Source: Stutzerimonas stutzeri (GTDB taxonomy: Bacteria > Pseudomonadota > Gammaproteobacteria > Pseudomonadales > Pseudomonadaceae). Taken from it: 64,000 nucleotides of DNA. The stretch spans positions 4,464,001-4,528,000 of the forward strand of contig NC_015740.1 of NCBI RefSeq assembly GCF_000219605.1, given 5' to 3'. The notes below the pieces were generated by a model, which searched no databases, was not told where the DNA came from, and saw only the letters and a program-made list of their open reading frames with translations. Positions 1-9,497 of this stretch are shown in pieces. The translations under genes and the position numbers were made by a program. How positions within the stretch are numbered: the first letter of the stretch is position 1; every line of letters starts with the position of its first letter.

Positions 1-2
1 CC

Positions 3-374
3 GCAGTCACCGGCAAGGACCCGAGCGAACGCTACCAGGCGCTGACCGACCGCTTCGGCGCGCCGGTGTACCAGCGCATCGACGCCGCGGCCAATCGCGA
101 GCAGAAGGCACGCCTGGGCAAGCTGTCGGCATCGCAGGTCTCGGCGAAGGAGCTGGCCGGCCAGCCGATCACGCGCATCCTCACCGAGGCACCGGGCAAC
201 GGCGCAGCCATCGGCGGGCTGAAGGTGGAAACGGCGAACGGCTGGTTCGCCGCGCGGCCGTCCGGCACCGAGGACGTGTACAAGATCTACGCCGAAAGCT
301 TCGAGGGCGAAGCGCACCTGGCACGCATCCAGGCCGAGGCCAAGGCGCTGGTGGACTCGGTGCTGGCCGGCTGA
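3..374 (+). CDS. pgm: Phosphoglucomutase, C-terminal part (cut by window start)
   Basis: This is the last 123 residues of an alpha-D-phosphohexomutase that interconverts glucose 1-phosphate and glucose 6-phosphate. The reading frame is open from the window edge. The visible part is the C-terminal phosphate-binding domain: the motif [16 protein letters not shown] is the typical substrate phosphate loop of phosphoglucomutases. The tail ALVDSVLAG is like the end of the alpha-glucose-specific Pgm family in Pseudomonas. The active-site serine region lies outside the window, so activity cannot be judged. Confidence 0.9.
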   Translation, partial: AVTGKDPSERYQALTDRFGAPVYQRIDAAANREQKARLGKLSASQVSAKELAGQPITRILTEAPGNGAAIGGLKVETANGWFAARPSGTEDVYKIYAESFEGEAHLARIQAEAKALVDSVLAG

Positions 375-395
375 GGCTCACGGCCCCACGCCGGG

Positions 396-569
396 CTATC
401 GCTGCTGGCGGTCGCTGATGCTGACCGCCAGCTGTGCAGCTTCGACTTCGTCGGTGAGGTAGCGGCTGTGGCCCTCGGCATCGGTCACCCGGTACACCAC
501 CCGGATATCCGGCCCGCGCAGATGCTCGGGAATCTCGTCGCCCTGGAGCTTGCTCACGGTGACGCTCAT
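396..569 (-). CDS. Small conserved-looking protein, 57 aa, unknown function
   Basis: A 57-codon frame reads from an ATG preceded by a good ribosome binding site (AAGGAG seven bases upstream) to a TAG. The product starts MSVTVSKLQGDEIPEHLRG and ends SISDRQQR; it is charged, has no membrane segment and no cysteine. It sits tail-to-tail with pgm, so it is probably a separate transcript. No family is recognised. The clear Shine-Dalgarno and coding-like codon use are the reasons for listing it. Confidence 0.6.
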   Translation of the reverse strand: MSVTVSKLQGDEIPEHLRGPDIRVVYRVTDAEGHSRYLTDEVEAAQLAVSISDRQQR

Positions 570-681
570 GGCGGGGCTCCTTCATTTGGCATTGGCTGTC
601 TGGAGTGTGACTGCACCATCGCCAATCCGATCCTTGCCGTTCGCCGCACCGCGCCAGGGCTTTGCGCCCTGGCGCATCTCG

Positions 682-1665
682 CTAGGGCACCAGCACCGCA
701 GCACCCTGGAAACGCCCGTTGCGCAGGTCATCCAGTGCCTGGTTGGCCTGCTCCAGCGGGTAGGCGTGGGTTTCGGTATGGATGCCGACCTGGGCGGCCA
801 CCGGAAAGAACTCCAGGCCGTCCTGGCGGGTGAGATTGGCCACCGAGACCACCTCGCGCTCCTGCCAGAGGATGTTGTAGGGAAAGCTCGGGATATCGCT
901 CATGTGGATGCCGGCGCAGACCACCCGGCCGCCCTTGCGCAGCGCGCGCAACGCGGCCGGCACCAGCTCGCCCGCCGGCGCATAGATGATCGCCGCATCC
1001 AGCGGCACCGGCGGCAGCTCGCCCGAATCACCGGCCCAGACCGCGCCCAGCGAACGGGCGAAGTCCTGCGCCGCCACATCGCCCGGGCGGCTGAAGGCAT
1101 ACACATCGCGCCCCTGCCAGCGCGCCACCTGCATGACGATATGCGCCGCGGCACCGAAGCCGTACAGCCCGAGACGCTTGCCGTCACCGGCCTTGACCAG
1201 CGAACGCCAGCCGATCAGCCCGGCGCAGAGCAGCGGTGCCAGCGCCACGGGGTCGCCCTCCTCGCCGAGGGCAAAAACGAAACGGGCATCGGCCACCACG
1301 TATTCGGCGTAGCCGCCGGGCCGCGTGTAACCGGTGAACTGCGGCGCGTCGCAGAGGTTTTCCTCGGCGTGCTGGCAGTAGCTGCAGGTGCCGCAGGTGT
1401 GCCCCAGCCAGGGAATGCCGACCCGCTGGCCCGGCTCGAAGCCGGTCACGCCCTCGCCCAAGGCGTCGACCCGCCCGACGATCTCGTGGCCGGGAATGAT
1501 CGGCAGCGGCGCCTCCGGCAGTTCGCCGTCGACCACGTGCAGATCGGTGCGGCAGACGCCACAGGCCAGCACCCGCACGCGAACCTCGCCAGGCCCCGGT
1601 TGCGGCACGGGCAGCTCGCGCAGCTGCAGGGGTTGGCCAATCTGTTCCAGCAACATGGCACGCAT
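682..1665 (-). CDS. Zinc-dependent alcohol dehydrogenase family protein
   Basis: 327 residues, medium-chain dehydrogenase/reductase fold: N-terminal GroES-like domain followed by a Rossmann domain. Visible motifs are the catalytic zinc region ([11 protein letters not shown], then GHEIVGRV), the four-cysteine structural zinc lobe ([15 protein letters not shown]) and the nucleotide-binding region around [12 protein letters not shown]. The last deviates from the classical GxGxxG, as in the AdhA-like subgroup of zinc-binding alcohol dehydrogenases. Substrate is not predictable. The gene is transcribed alone, divergent from the VOC gene. Confidence 0.85.
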   Translation of the reverse strand: MRAMLLEQIGQPLQLRELPVPQPGPGEVRVRVLACGVCRTDLHVVDGELPEAPLPIIPGHEIVGRVDALGEGVTGFEPGQRVGIPWLGHTCGTCSYCQHAEENLCDAPQFTGYTRPGGYAEYVVADARFVFALGEEGDPVALAPLLCAGLIGWRSLVKAGDGKRLGLYGFGAAAHIVMQVARWQGRDVYAFSRPGDVAAQDFARSLGAVWAGDSGELPPVPLDAAIIYAPAGELVPAALRALRKGGRVVCAGIHMSDIPSFPYNILWQEREVVSVANLTRQDGLEFFPVAAQVGIHTETHAYPLEQANQALDDLRNGRFQGAAVLVP

Positions 1666-1841
1666 CGACGTCTCTCCTTTCGTCTCCGGTCTGCTGCAGG
1701 GTAGGCCGATCGGCGAAAAAAGGCTCTAGGGACGGTTGTGAATCAAGGCGCTTCTGCCGGGCTGAAGCCCACCGGCGATGCTCGGTACGGCCAGAAAGTC
1801 TCTACACTCGAAACGTCTTGCCATTTCCGGAGTACGACCCG

Positions 1842-2267
1842 ATGACGCTTTCGCCCTTCCATCTCGCCATTCCCGTTTACGATCTGGCCGCCGCCCGCGC
1901 CTTCTACGGCGAGGCGTTCGGCTGTGCCGAGGGCCGCAGCAGCGATCACTGGGTGGATTTCGATTTCTTCGGCCACCAGCTTGTGATCCACGAGGCGCCG
2001 AAGATGCCGCATCAGGAGGCGGCGCACAGCAATCCGGTGGATGGCCACGACGTGCCGGTGCCGCACTTCGGCGTGGTACTCGGCTGGGAGCAATGGGAGG
2101 CGCTGGCCGAGCGGCTGAAGGCGCGCGGCACGCGCTTCGTGATCGAGCCCTACGTGCGCTTCCAGGGCCAGGTCGGCGAACAGGCGACCATGTTCCTGCT
2201 CGACCCCTGCGGCAACGCCCTGGAGTTCAAGGCGTTCAAGGACATCGGTCAGCTGTTCGCCAAGTGA
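1842..2267 (+). CDS. VOC (glyoxalase/dioxygenase) superfamily protein
   Basis: 141 residues from the ATG at 1842, preceded by GGAG; an in-frame upstream start at 1818 adds only eight residues and lacks a ribosome site. The beta-alpha-beta-beta-beta pattern of the vicinal oxygen chelate family is visible: [22 protein letters not shown] at the start and [14 protein letters not shown] near the end, with the conserved metal-ligand-type His and Glu positions. Such proteins include glyoxalase-like enzymes and extradiol-type dioxygenases; the substrate here is unknown. Confidence 0.82.
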   Translation: MTLSPFHLAIPVYDLAAARAFYGEAFGCAEGRSSDHWVDFDFFGHQLVIHEAPKMPHQEAAHSNPVDGHDVPVPHFGVVLGWEQWEALAERLKARGTRFVIEPYVRFQGQVGEQATMFLLDPCGNALEFKAFKDIGQLFAK

Positions 2268-2273
2268 GCGGGA

Positions 2274-2810
2274 TCAGCCGCGCTCGGCGAGGTGCTGGTC
2301 CTTGAGCTTGACGTAGTTGCCGGCGGTATAGCTGAAGAAGCTGCGCTCCTTGTCGGTCAGCGGGCGCGCCTGCTTCACCGGGCTGCCAACATAGAGGTAG
2401 CCCGACTCGAGCGTCTTGCCAGGCGGCACCAGGCTGCCGGCGCCGATGATCACCTCGTCCTCGACCACCACGCCGTCCATCACGATCGAGCCCATGCCCA
2501 CCAGAATGCGGTTGCCCAGGGTGCAGCCGTGCAGCGTGACCTTGTGCCCGACCGTGACCTCGTCGCCGATGGTCAGCGGGAAGCCGTCCGGGTTGTACGG
2601 CCCGGCATGGGTGATGTGCAGCACGCTGCCGTCCTGGATGCTCGAGCGCGCCCCGATGCGGATGCGGTGCATGTCGCCGCGGATCACCGTGAGCGGCCAC
2701 ACCGAGCTGTCGGCGCCGATTTCCACATCGCCGATGACCACGGCGGAGTCGTCGACGAACACGCGCTCGCCCAGTGTCGGAGTGCTGTTTTGGTAGCTGC
2801 GTATCGCCAC
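2274..2810 (-). CDS. Gamma-class carbonic anhydrase family protein
   Basis: 178 residues made almost entirely of left-handed beta-helix hexapeptide repeats (for example VVIGDVEIGADSSVW). The three zinc-ligand histidine positions of gamma carbonic anhydrases are recognisable in the stretches RGDMHRIRIG, VLHITHAG and VTVGHKVTLHG. The neighbouring divergent prlC matches the arrangement around the gamma carbonic anhydrase gene of P. aeruginosa. Function as CO2 hydratase is inferred from family; some members are inactive. Confidence 0.88.
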   Translation of the reverse strand: MAIRSYQNSTPTLGERVFVDDSAVVIGDVEIGADSSVWPLTVIRGDMHRIRIGARSSIQDGSVLHITHAGPYNPDGFPLTIGDEVTVGHKVTLHGCTLGNRILVGMGSIVMDGVVVEDEVIIGAGSLVPPGKTLESGYLYVGSPVKQARPLTDKERSFFSYTAGNYVKLKDQHLAERG

Positions 2811-3035
2811 GATAGAAACCTCTTTGGCTGCGGGAAGGGTCGATTGTAATTAAGATGGCCGGCATTGCCGCTGCGGACCCGGGCTGAGCAGCATGCCGCC
2901 CGCCGTGGTCAGAGTAACAACCGGCCGACCGGCGTTGAAAAAGCACGACAGCGCGTCCATCTAGGACATCTGCCTGCCACGTCCGGCCTCGCTCCAGCGA
3001 GCGGCCTGCAACCCTCTTCGTCACAAGGTGTCCCC

Positions 3036-5087
3036 GTGAGCGCGAACAATCCCCTGCTGCAACAATTCGACCTGCCGCCCTATTCCGAAATCCGTCCGGA
3101 GCACGTCGAGCCGGCCGTCGACACCATCCTCGGCGACAACCGCGTGGCGATCCAGGAGCTGCTCAGCCGCCCGGCCGAAAGCCTGGACTGGCAGACCCTG
3201 GTGGTCGGGCTGGACGAGCTGAATGATCGCCTCGCCCGTGCCTGGGGGCCGGTCGGTCACCTCAATTCCGTGTGCAACAGCCCGGAATTGCGCACCGCCT
3301 ACGAGGCCTGCCTGCCCAAGCTGTCGGCCTACTACACGGAACTGGGGCAGAACCGCGCGCTGTTCGAGGCCTACCAGGCGCTTGCCTCCGGCCCCGCGGC
3401 GGCCGGTTTCGAGGTGGCGCAGAAGACCATCCTCGAGCATTCGCTGCGCGACTTCCGCCTGTCCGGTATCGACCTGCCGCCGGTCGAGCAGCAGCGCTTC
3501 GGCGCCATCCAGATGAAGCTTGCCGAGCTGGGCAGCAAGTTCTCCAACCAGCTGCTGGACGCCACGCAGGCCTGGACCCGGCACATCACCGACGAGAGTC
3601 TGCTGGCCGGCATCACCGACTCGGCCAAGGCGCAGATGGCCGAGGCGGCCAAGGCCAAGGGCCTCGACGGCTGGCTGATCACCCTGGAATTCCCCAGCTA
3701 CTACGCGGTGATGACCTATGCCGACGACCGCGGCCTGCGCGAGGAGGTCTACACCGCCTACTGCACCCGCGCCTCGGACCAGGGCCCGAATGCCGGGCAG
3801 TTCGACAACGGCCCGGTGATGGCCGAGATCCTCGAGCTGCGTCACGAGTTGGCCGGCCTGCTGGGCTATCGCAACTTCGCCGAGCTGTCGCTGGCGACCA
3901 AGATGGCCGAATCCACCGAGCAGGTACTGAGCTTTCTGCGCGACCTGGCGGTGCGCAGCAAGCCGTTCGCCGAGCGCGACCTGGCCGAACTGCGCGCCTT
4001 CGCCGCCGAGCAGGGTCTGGACGACCTGCAGAGCTGGGACCTGGGCTACTACGCCGAGAAGCTGCGCCAGCAGCGCTACAGCCTGAACCAGGAAGAGCTG
4101 CGCGCCTACTTCCCGATCGACAAGGTGCTGTCCGGGCTGTTCGGCATCGTCCAGCGCCTGTATGGCATCCAGATCCATGAGCTGGAGCAGTTCGACGGCT
4201 GGCACCCGGATGTGCGGCTGTTCGAGATCACCGAGAACGGCGAGCACGTCGGGCGCTTCTTCTTCGACCTCTACGCGCGGCCGAACAAGCGCGGCGGCGC
4301 CTGGATGGACGGCGCCCGCGACAAGCGCCGCACCGCAGACGGCACGCTGCAGACGCCGGTGGCCAACCTGGTCTGCAACTTCACCCCGCCGGTGGGCGAG
4401 CGCCCGGCGCTCTTGACCCATGACGAGGTCACCACGCTGTTCCACGAATTCGGCCACGGCCTGCACCACCTGCTGACCCAGGTCGAGCACGCTGGTGCGT
4501 CGGGCATCAACGGCGTGGCCTGGGATGCGGTGGAGCTGCCCAGCCAGTTCATGGAGAACTGGTGCTGGGACCCCGAAGGCCTGGCACTGATCTCCGGTCA
4601 CTACCAGACCGGCGAAGCCCTGCCACAGGACAAGCTGGACATGATGCTGGCGGCGAAGAACTTCCAGTCCGGCATGATGATGGCGCGCCAGCTGGAGTTC
4701 TCCCTGTTCGACTTCGAACTGCACGCCACCCACGGTGACGGTCGCAGCGTGCTGGAGGTGCTCGAACACATCCGCGATGAGGTTTCGGTGATGCGGCCGC
4801 CGGCCTACAACCGCTTCCCCAACAGCTTCGCGCACATCTTCTCCGGCGGTTACGCCGCCGGTTACTACAGCTACAAGTGGGCCGAGGTGCTGTCGTCCGA
4901 CGCCTTCTCGCGCTTCGAGGAGGAAGGGGTGTTCAACGCCGAGACCGGCCGCGCCTTCCGCGAGGCCATCCTGGCGCGTGGCGGCTCCCAGGAGCCGATG
5001 GTACTGTTCGTCGATTTCCGAGGCCGCGAGCCGTCCATCGACGCCCTGCTGCGCCACCTCGGGCTGGTAGCGGAGGCCGCGGCATGA
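3036..5087 (+). CDS. prlC: Oligopeptidase A (M3 metallopeptidase)
   Basis: 683 residues from the GTG at 3036, chosen because the product then starts MSANNPLLQQFDLPPY as in Pseudomonas PrlC; the longer frame to 2865 runs back through the promoter region. The zinc motif FHEFGHGLHHLL and the downstream glutamate region (ENWCWDPEG) mark a thimet-oligopeptidase-type M3 enzyme. It degrades short peptides in the cytosol, including cleaved signal peptides. Its stop overlaps the start of yheV by ATGA, so the two are co-translated. Confidence 0.95.
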   Translation: MSANNPLLQQFDLPPYSEIRPEHVEPAVDTILGDNRVAIQELLSRPAESLDWQTLVVGLDELNDRLARAWGPVGHLNSVCNSPELRTAYEACLPKLSAYYTELGQNRALFEAYQALASGPAAAGFEVAQKTILEHSLRDFRLSGIDLPPVEQQRFGAIQMKLAELGSKFSNQLLDATQAWTRHITDESLLAGITDSAKAQMAEAAKAKGLDGWLITLEFPSYYAVMTYADDRGLREEVYTAYCTRASDQGPNAGQFDNGPVMAEILELRHELAGLLGYRNFAELSLATKMAESTEQVLSFLRDLAVRSKPFAERDLAELRAFAAEQGLDDLQSWDLGYYAEKLRQQRYSLNQEELRAYFPIDKVLSGLFGIVQRLYGIQIHELEQFDGWHPDVRLFEITENGEHVGRFFFDLYARPNKRGGAWMDGARDKRRTADGTLQTPVANLVCNFTPPVGERPALLTHDEVTTLFHEFGHGLHHLLTQVEHAGASGINGVAWDAVELPSQFMENWCWDPEGLALISGHYQTGEALPQDKLDMMLAAKNFQSGMMMARQLEFSLFDFELHATHGDGRSVLEVLEHIRDEVSVMRPPAYNRFPNSFAHIFSGGYAAGYYSYKWAEVLSSDAFSRFEEEGVFNAETGRAFREAILARGGSQEPMVLFVDFRGREPSIDALLRHLGLVAEAAA

Positions 5088-5362
5088 GCAACGAAGTATC
5101 CCGAGTCACCACCAAGCGCTTCATCGCCGGGGCCGTATGCCCGGCATGCAGCGGCACGGACTGCATCAAGATGTGGGATGTCGACGGTGTCCCGCACCGC
5201 GAATGCATCGACTGCGGCTACGCCGACACCCTCAACGCCCAGGGCCAGTCGGTACCCATGGAGCTGGGCACGCGAGTGAACAAGGTCCAGCCCAAGCCGG
5301 CCAACCCGCAGGTGCAGTCGGTGCAGTTTTTTCCTAATCCGAAGTTGAAGAAGCCGGAGTGA
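5084..5362 (+). CDS. YheV-family putative zinc ribbon protein
   Basis: 92 residues, starting in an ATGA overlap with the prlC stop. Two CxxC pairs (CPACSGTDC and CIDC) form a zinc ribbon, followed by a proline-rich, basic tail ending FFPNPKLKKPE. This matches the YheV / DUF2387 family, which lies next to prlC in many gammaproteobacteria. Its role is unknown; the context suggests a partner in peptide or protein turnover. A strong terminator follows directly. Confidence 0.88.
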   Translation: MSNEVSRVTTKRFIAGAVCPACSGTDCIKMWDVDGVPHRECIDCGYADTLNAQGQSVPMELGTRVNKVQPKPANPQVQSVQFFPNPKLKKPE

Positions 5363-5384
5363 TACGCCTCGGCTGAACCGAAAG

Positions 5385-5413
5385 GCCCGCCAATTGGCGG
5401 GCTTTTTCGTTTT
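5385..5413 (+). terminator. Rho-independent terminator of prlC-yheV
   Basis: Seven-base-pair GC stem GCCCGCC / GGCGGGC with an AATT loop, followed by a T-rich run (TTTTTCGTTTTT). Confidence 0.9.
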
Positions 5414-6040
5414 TGTTTGCATTCGTGGGGTTTGGGGCAGCTGGCCTAGACGGTGGTGTGCTGGAAGGTCTTGCTTCATATCCATTGTCGAGTCGTTTGA
5501 TGGCTTGGTTTCGCCCTGCTGGGCGAGTTCCTTTTGGCATTCGCCCCAAAAGTAACCAAAAGGTCTTGCCCCTCCATCCGGCCCTGCGCTGCGCGCAGGG
5601 TCCGTTCGCTCCATCGCCGCTCCGAGGGTCGTCGTACAAGGGCCATCCATGGCCCTTTACGACTCTCGCCGCATCCCTGCGGCTCGCCCCTCTACGCAAC
5701 GATTGCGCTCACCCTCCTGAAAGGGGCGATTGGTGCTGCCTGCCAGTCCGCGCAGAAGAAAAGCCAAAACCAAGTAAAACGCAGCGAACCCCGTTCTCAA
5801 TCTCCCAGGCGCCTTGGACTCCGATCCCGTCAGGAGACCGAGTGGTTGCGCAGGGGGACGCGAGGCATGGACGCCGAGCGAGGAACGAAGGACGGGGCCG
5901 CCTAGGCAGGGACGCATCTTCGTGAGGGGACGGCCGAAACTCGGGGCATCAGGTTGCTTGGTATATGCCCCGATCCGCGGAAACACTCCTAAGCAGGCCG
6001 GCAACACTCAGCCAGTCGAAAGCCATGTGAACCTTCCAAA
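5414..6040. repeat. Gene-free intergenic stretch, probable Pseudomonas intergenic repeat
   Basis: About 630 bases between yheV and the acyltransferase hold no convincing gene. Open frames exist on both strands but have no ribosome sites and give arginine/proline/serine-rich products typical of non-coding GC-rich DNA. The part from about 5535 to 5760 (including CCCAAAAGTAACCAAAAGG and a following series of GC-rich inverted blocks) resembles a long intergenic sequence I know to recur in pseudomonad genomes, where it is often mis-annotated as a hypothetical protein. This is recognition, not an alignment. Confidence 0.4.
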
Positions 6041-7111
6041 TCAGCCCTCAACCTTCGGCGTCGCCCGTCCCGGCTGCGGTGGCGAGGCAAACAGGCGCTT
6101 GAGCTTCATCGCCGGCGCTTCGATCAGGTGCCAGGACAGCGCGGCGAGGATCAGCGTCGGCACGAAGGCGATCAGCGTCAGGCCGAGCACGCCGACCTGC
6201 GGGCCGAACAGGTAGACGGTGAGCTGCTGGAACGGGAAGGCGTAGATATACAGGCCGTAGGAGAAGTCGCCGTACTTGCCGAAACGCGACACCCAGGGCA
6301 GCGGCGCGTAGGCCAGGTAGAGCACCAGGTACGGCAGCGCGACGAAGTACACCAACGGGCCGATGTCGGTGCGGAAGGTCGCCACCAGCGCGGCGAACAG
6401 CAGCGCCGCGATCCAGCCGCGCCAGGGAATGTCGTCGCGATAGAGGAACAGTGCCGAGCCGCTGTAATACAGCAGACCGAGCTTGAAGATGTTCTTGATG
6501 AAGTAGGACTCGATACCCAGCTTGCCCAGCAGCCAGAAGTGCCCGACCGCCAGCACCACGATCGGCAGGAAGATCAGGCGTCGCTTGAGAAAGCCGGTCA
6601 GGCCGAGAATCATCACGCCGAGGTACATCAGCACTTCCAGCGGCAACGTCCACAGCGAACCGTTGACCACATCGGGATAGATGTTGCCGGTGAATACGCC
6701 AGGCAGTTCGTAGCGCGTCACCAGCAGGATGTTCTGCAGGTAGGTCCAGGTACCGTCGGCGGCCAGATAGCGACCGAGGCTGAACTGCGTGACCATCGGT
6801 CCGATGACGAAGACCGACAGCAGCACCGCGACGATCAGCGCCGGGAAGATGCGCAGTGCACGCTTGATCAGGAAGCTCTTCGGGCTGCTGCTGGCCAGCC
6901 AGGACGAGGCGATCAGGTAGCCGCTCATGACGAAGAAGATGCCGACGGCGATCGAGCCGCCCTTCTCATAGCCGGTCAGCAGCGTCAGTGGTTCGTCTTC
7001 GCGACGGCCGACCAGCGGGTAGCTGTGGGCGAACAGCACCAGAGCAGCGGCGAAGAAGCGCAGGAAATCGAAGTTGTTTTCCCGGGTGTGAAAGGAACCG
7101 GTGGGATGCAT
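6041..7111 (-). CDS. Acyltransferase 3 family membrane protein
   Basis: 356 residues from the ATG at 7111, which has AGGAG six bases upstream; the frame is open further up but without a start signal. The N-terminus (NNFDFLRFFAAALVLFAHSYPL) carries the conserved RxxA...H motif of the acyltransferase 3 (OafA/YrhL) family. About ten hydrophobic segments follow. Members transfer acyl groups, often acetyl, to surface polysaccharide or lipid sugars at the inner membrane. The acceptor cannot be told; no polysaccharide cluster is next to it, so it is a stand-alone modifier. Confidence 0.88.
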   Translation of the reverse strand: MHPTGSFHTRENNFDFLRFFAAALVLFAHSYPLVGRREDEPLTLLTGYEKGGSIAVGIFFVMSGYLIASSWLASSSPKSFLIKRALRIFPALIVAVLLSVFVIGPMVTQFSLGRYLAADGTWTYLQNILLVTRYELPGVFTGNIYPDVVNGSLWTLPLEVLMYLGVMILGLTGFLKRRLIFLPIVVLAVGHFWLLGKLGIESYFIKNIFKLGLLYYSGSALFLYRDDIPWRGWIAALLFAALVATFRTDIGPLVYFVALPYLVLYLAYAPLPWVSRFGKYGDFSYGLYIYAFPFQQLTVYLFGPQVGVLGLTLIAFVPTLILAALSWHLIEAPAMKLKRLFASPPQPGRATPKVEG

Positions 7112-7370
7112 GGTCTGCTCCTGACTGTCGGCAGTGGCTGGAAGCTGGAGTGCACGGGAGTGCAATGCCGGTACTGCCGGATCGGTCGCCGGAGGCGCCC
7201 TGATCATCCTTTTGTTTGTTTGCCGGCCGGCTCCAATTCGGGAAGCGCGGAAACCACAGCGCTCACCCGATCAGCCTCCTTTGACCTGTAAGCAAATGTT
7301 CCCGAGGCAACCGACGGGCGGTAGCGGTTGCCATCGATCAGTTGGGCTGGCGCGCGGTCGACGAGCTGTT

Positions 7371-7390
7371 TACTGTATATATAAACAGCC
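7371..7390 (+). promoter_or_regulatory. LexA (SOS) box
   Basis: The 16-base core CTGTATATATAAACAG at 7373-7388, inside TACTGTATATATAAACAGCC, differs by one base from the palindromic gammaproteobacterial LexA site. It ends 15 bases before the ATG of the radical SAM gene, a position that blocks the promoter or initiation region. Confidence 0.85.
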
Positions 7391-7403
7391 TTTGGCCAAG
7401 AAC

Positions 7404-8468
7404 ATGACCCTGCCCATTTCCACACCACGCGGCCGCGGTACGGCGGTGAACCCGGACAACCGCTTCGCGCCCACGCGCAGCGAGGCCTACGACGATGGCT
7501 GGGAACAGGACGTCCCGCCGACCCGCGCCACCGAGGTGCGCCGCGAGATCGCCAAGTCGGTACTGACGCGCAACCAGTCGCCGGACGTCGGTTTCGATCG
7601 CTCGGTCAACCCTTACCGCGGTTGCGAACATGGCTGCATCTACTGTTTTGCGCGGCCATCGCACGCGTACTGGGATCTTTCGCCGGGCATCGATTTCGAG
7701 ACCCGGCTGATCGCCAAGACCAACCTCGCCGAACGGCTGGAGGCCGAGCTGAGCAAGCCGGGCTACGTGCCGCAGCCCATCGCCCTGGGGGTGAACACCG
7801 ACGCCTATCAGCCGCTGGAGCGCGAGCAGCGGCTGACGCGCCAGGCACTGGAGATCCTGCTGCGCTTCAGGCATCCGGTGCACATCATCACCAAGGGTTC
7901 GCTGGTGCTGCGCGACCTGGACCTGCTGGTGCCGCTGGCCGAGCAGCGGCTGGTGAGCGTGTCGGTCAGCCTCACGACCCTGGACGATGAACTCAAACGC
8001 ATCATGGAGCCGCGCGCAGCCTCGCCTTCGGCGCGCCTGCGGGTATTGCGTACGCTGCACGAGGCCGGCGTGCCGGTCAGCGTGATGTGCGCGCCGATGA
8101 TCCCGATGATCAACGACATGGAGCTGGAGCGCCTGCTGGAAGCCGCCCGCGAAGCCGGTGCGCGTTCGGCCGGCTACGTGCTGCTGCGCCTGCCTCATGA
8201 GGTGGCCGGGCTGTTCGAGGGCTGGCTCGAGGAACACTTCCCACAGCGCGCCGCCCATGTCATGAGCCTGGTGCGCCAGTCGCGCGGCGGCAAGGATTAC
8301 GACAGCCGTTTCGGCAGCCGCATGCGCGGCGAAGGCCAGTTCGCCCAACTGCTCGCCCAGCGTTTCCAGCTGGCCTGCAAGCGGCTGGGCTTCAATCGGC
8401 GGGATCAGAATTACGGCCTGGATTGCAGCCGTTTCGTCGTGCCGGGACGGCAGATGCCGTTGCTCTGA
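7404..8468 (+). CDS. PA0069-family radical SAM protein (SplB-like)
   Basis: 354 residues from the ATG at 7404. The cluster motif C74-x3-C78-x2-C81 (CEHGCIYCFARP) binds the [4Fe-4S] cluster that cleaves S-adenosylmethionine, and the fold is like spore photoproduct lyase. The P. aeruginosa homologue PA0069 belongs, as far as I recall, to the LexA regulon, and here too a LexA box lies immediately upstream. A DNA damage-related role is therefore likely, but the reaction is unknown. The open frame runs back to 7134 but that part spans the LexA box and is non-coding. Confidence 0.9.
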   Translation: MTLPISTPRGRGTAVNPDNRFAPTRSEAYDDGWEQDVPPTRATEVRREIAKSVLTRNQSPDVGFDRSVNPYRGCEHGCIYCFARPSHAYWDLSPGIDFETRLIAKTNLAERLEAELSKPGYVPQPIALGVNTDAYQPLEREQRLTRQALEILLRFRHPVHIITKGSLVLRDLDLLVPLAEQRLVSVSVSLTTLDDELKRIMEPRAASPSARLRVLRTLHEAGVPVSVMCAPMIPMINDMELERLLEAAREAGARSAGYVLLRLPHEVAGLFEGWLEEHFPQRAAHVMSLVRQSRGGKDYDSRFGSRMRGEGQFAQLLAQRFQLACKRLGFNRRDQNYGLDCSRFVVPGRQMPLL

Positions 8469-8669
8469 TTTTCGCCGCGCCGGGATGCCAGTGCCATCAT
8501 TGCGCTAGTGGGTCAATCGTCGCAAAGGCTCGTCCTAGAGCGGCTCGTTCAGTTTCAGTTAAGTCTCGCTGACTAGCCTCGAGGCAAATGTGACCAGCCA
8601 GTCACGCGGACCGCCTGCGGTCTGCGCGGCGCTGGCACGCCTTGCCCCTGCCCCAGGAGACCCAAGCCC

Positions 8670-9422
8670 ATGCGTGAAATATTCACCGCCCGCGTCGAGC
8701 CCAGCAAAGCATCCGCCCAAGGCGGCCGGCATGCCCGAGACGAGAGCGCCGACGAATCCTTCGCCCACTTGGTCGATGGCTTTCGCCGCTTCCGTGCCGA
8801 GGTCTACCCCGAGCAGCAGGCGCTGTTCGCCCGTCTGGCCAAGGCCCAGCAGCCGCGCGCGATGTTCATCACCTGCGCGGACTCGCGGATCGTTCCCGAG
8901 CTGATCACCCAGAGTTCGCCCGGCGACCTGTTCGTCACCCGCAACGTGGGCAACGTGGTGCCACCCTATGGCCAGATGAACGGCGGGGTTTCCAGCGCCA
9001 TCGAGTACGCGGTGATGGCCCTCGACGTGCAACACATCATTGTCTGCGGGCATTCCGACTGCGGTGCGATGAAAGCGGTGCTCGACCCGGCCGGGCTGCA
9101 GCGCATGCCCACGGTGAAGGCCTGGCTGCGCCATTGCGAGGTGGCGCGCAGCCTGGTCGAGCAGAACTGCAGCTGCACGGCCGGCGAGGCCCTGGGCGTG
9201 CTTACCGAGGAGAACGTGGTCGCGCAGCTCGACCACCTGCGCACCCACCCCTCGGTCGCCGCCCGCCTCGCCGGCGGTCAGCTGTCGATCCATGGCTGGG
9301 TCTACTGCATCGAAACCAGCGAAATTCTCGCCTACGACGCCGGCACCGGCCGCTTCGCGCCGCTGGACGGCGACGGCCCGCTGCCGGTGGCAACGCCCGC
9401 ACCGCGCTACCTGCAAGCCTGA
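8670..9422 (+). CDS. Beta-class carbonic anhydrase
   Basis: 250 residues. Zinc ligands are C69 (in TCADSR, with the catalytic Asp71-Arg73 dyad), H128 and C131 (CGHSDCGAMK). The N-terminal 30 residues are variable and may be a linker rather than a signal peptide. The enzyme interconverts CO2 and bicarbonate. The next gene, 75 bases on, is a SulP anion transporter; the pair recurs in Pseudomonas just upstream of the cox cluster and suggests bicarbonate supply or uptake. Confidence 0.92.
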   Translation: MREIFTARVEPSKASAQGGRHARDESADESFAHLVDGFRRFRAEVYPEQQALFARLAKAQQPRAMFITCADSRIVPELITQSSPGDLFVTRNVGNVVPPYGQMNGGVSSAIEYAVMALDVQHIIVCGHSDCGAMKAVLDPAGLQRMPTVKAWLRHCEVARSLVEQNCSCTAGEALGVLTEENVVAQLDHLRTHPSVAARLAGGQLSIHGWVYCIETSEILAYDAGTGRFAPLDGDGPLPVATPAPRYLQA

Positions 9423-9497
9423 ACCAGCGGCCGCAAAGGCATTGGCTGTCACTCCCGGCGGCGCCGCTGGGCGTCGCCGCGTTGTCGAGGATTTCGA

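Noticed and set aside
3021..5057. 678-codon minus-strand frame opposite prlC
   Set aside because: Antisense shadow; prlC has all M3 peptidase motifs.
5413..5925. 170-codon open frame in the gap after yheV
   Set aside because: No ribosome site, starts in the terminator T run, composition of non-coding GC-rich DNA.
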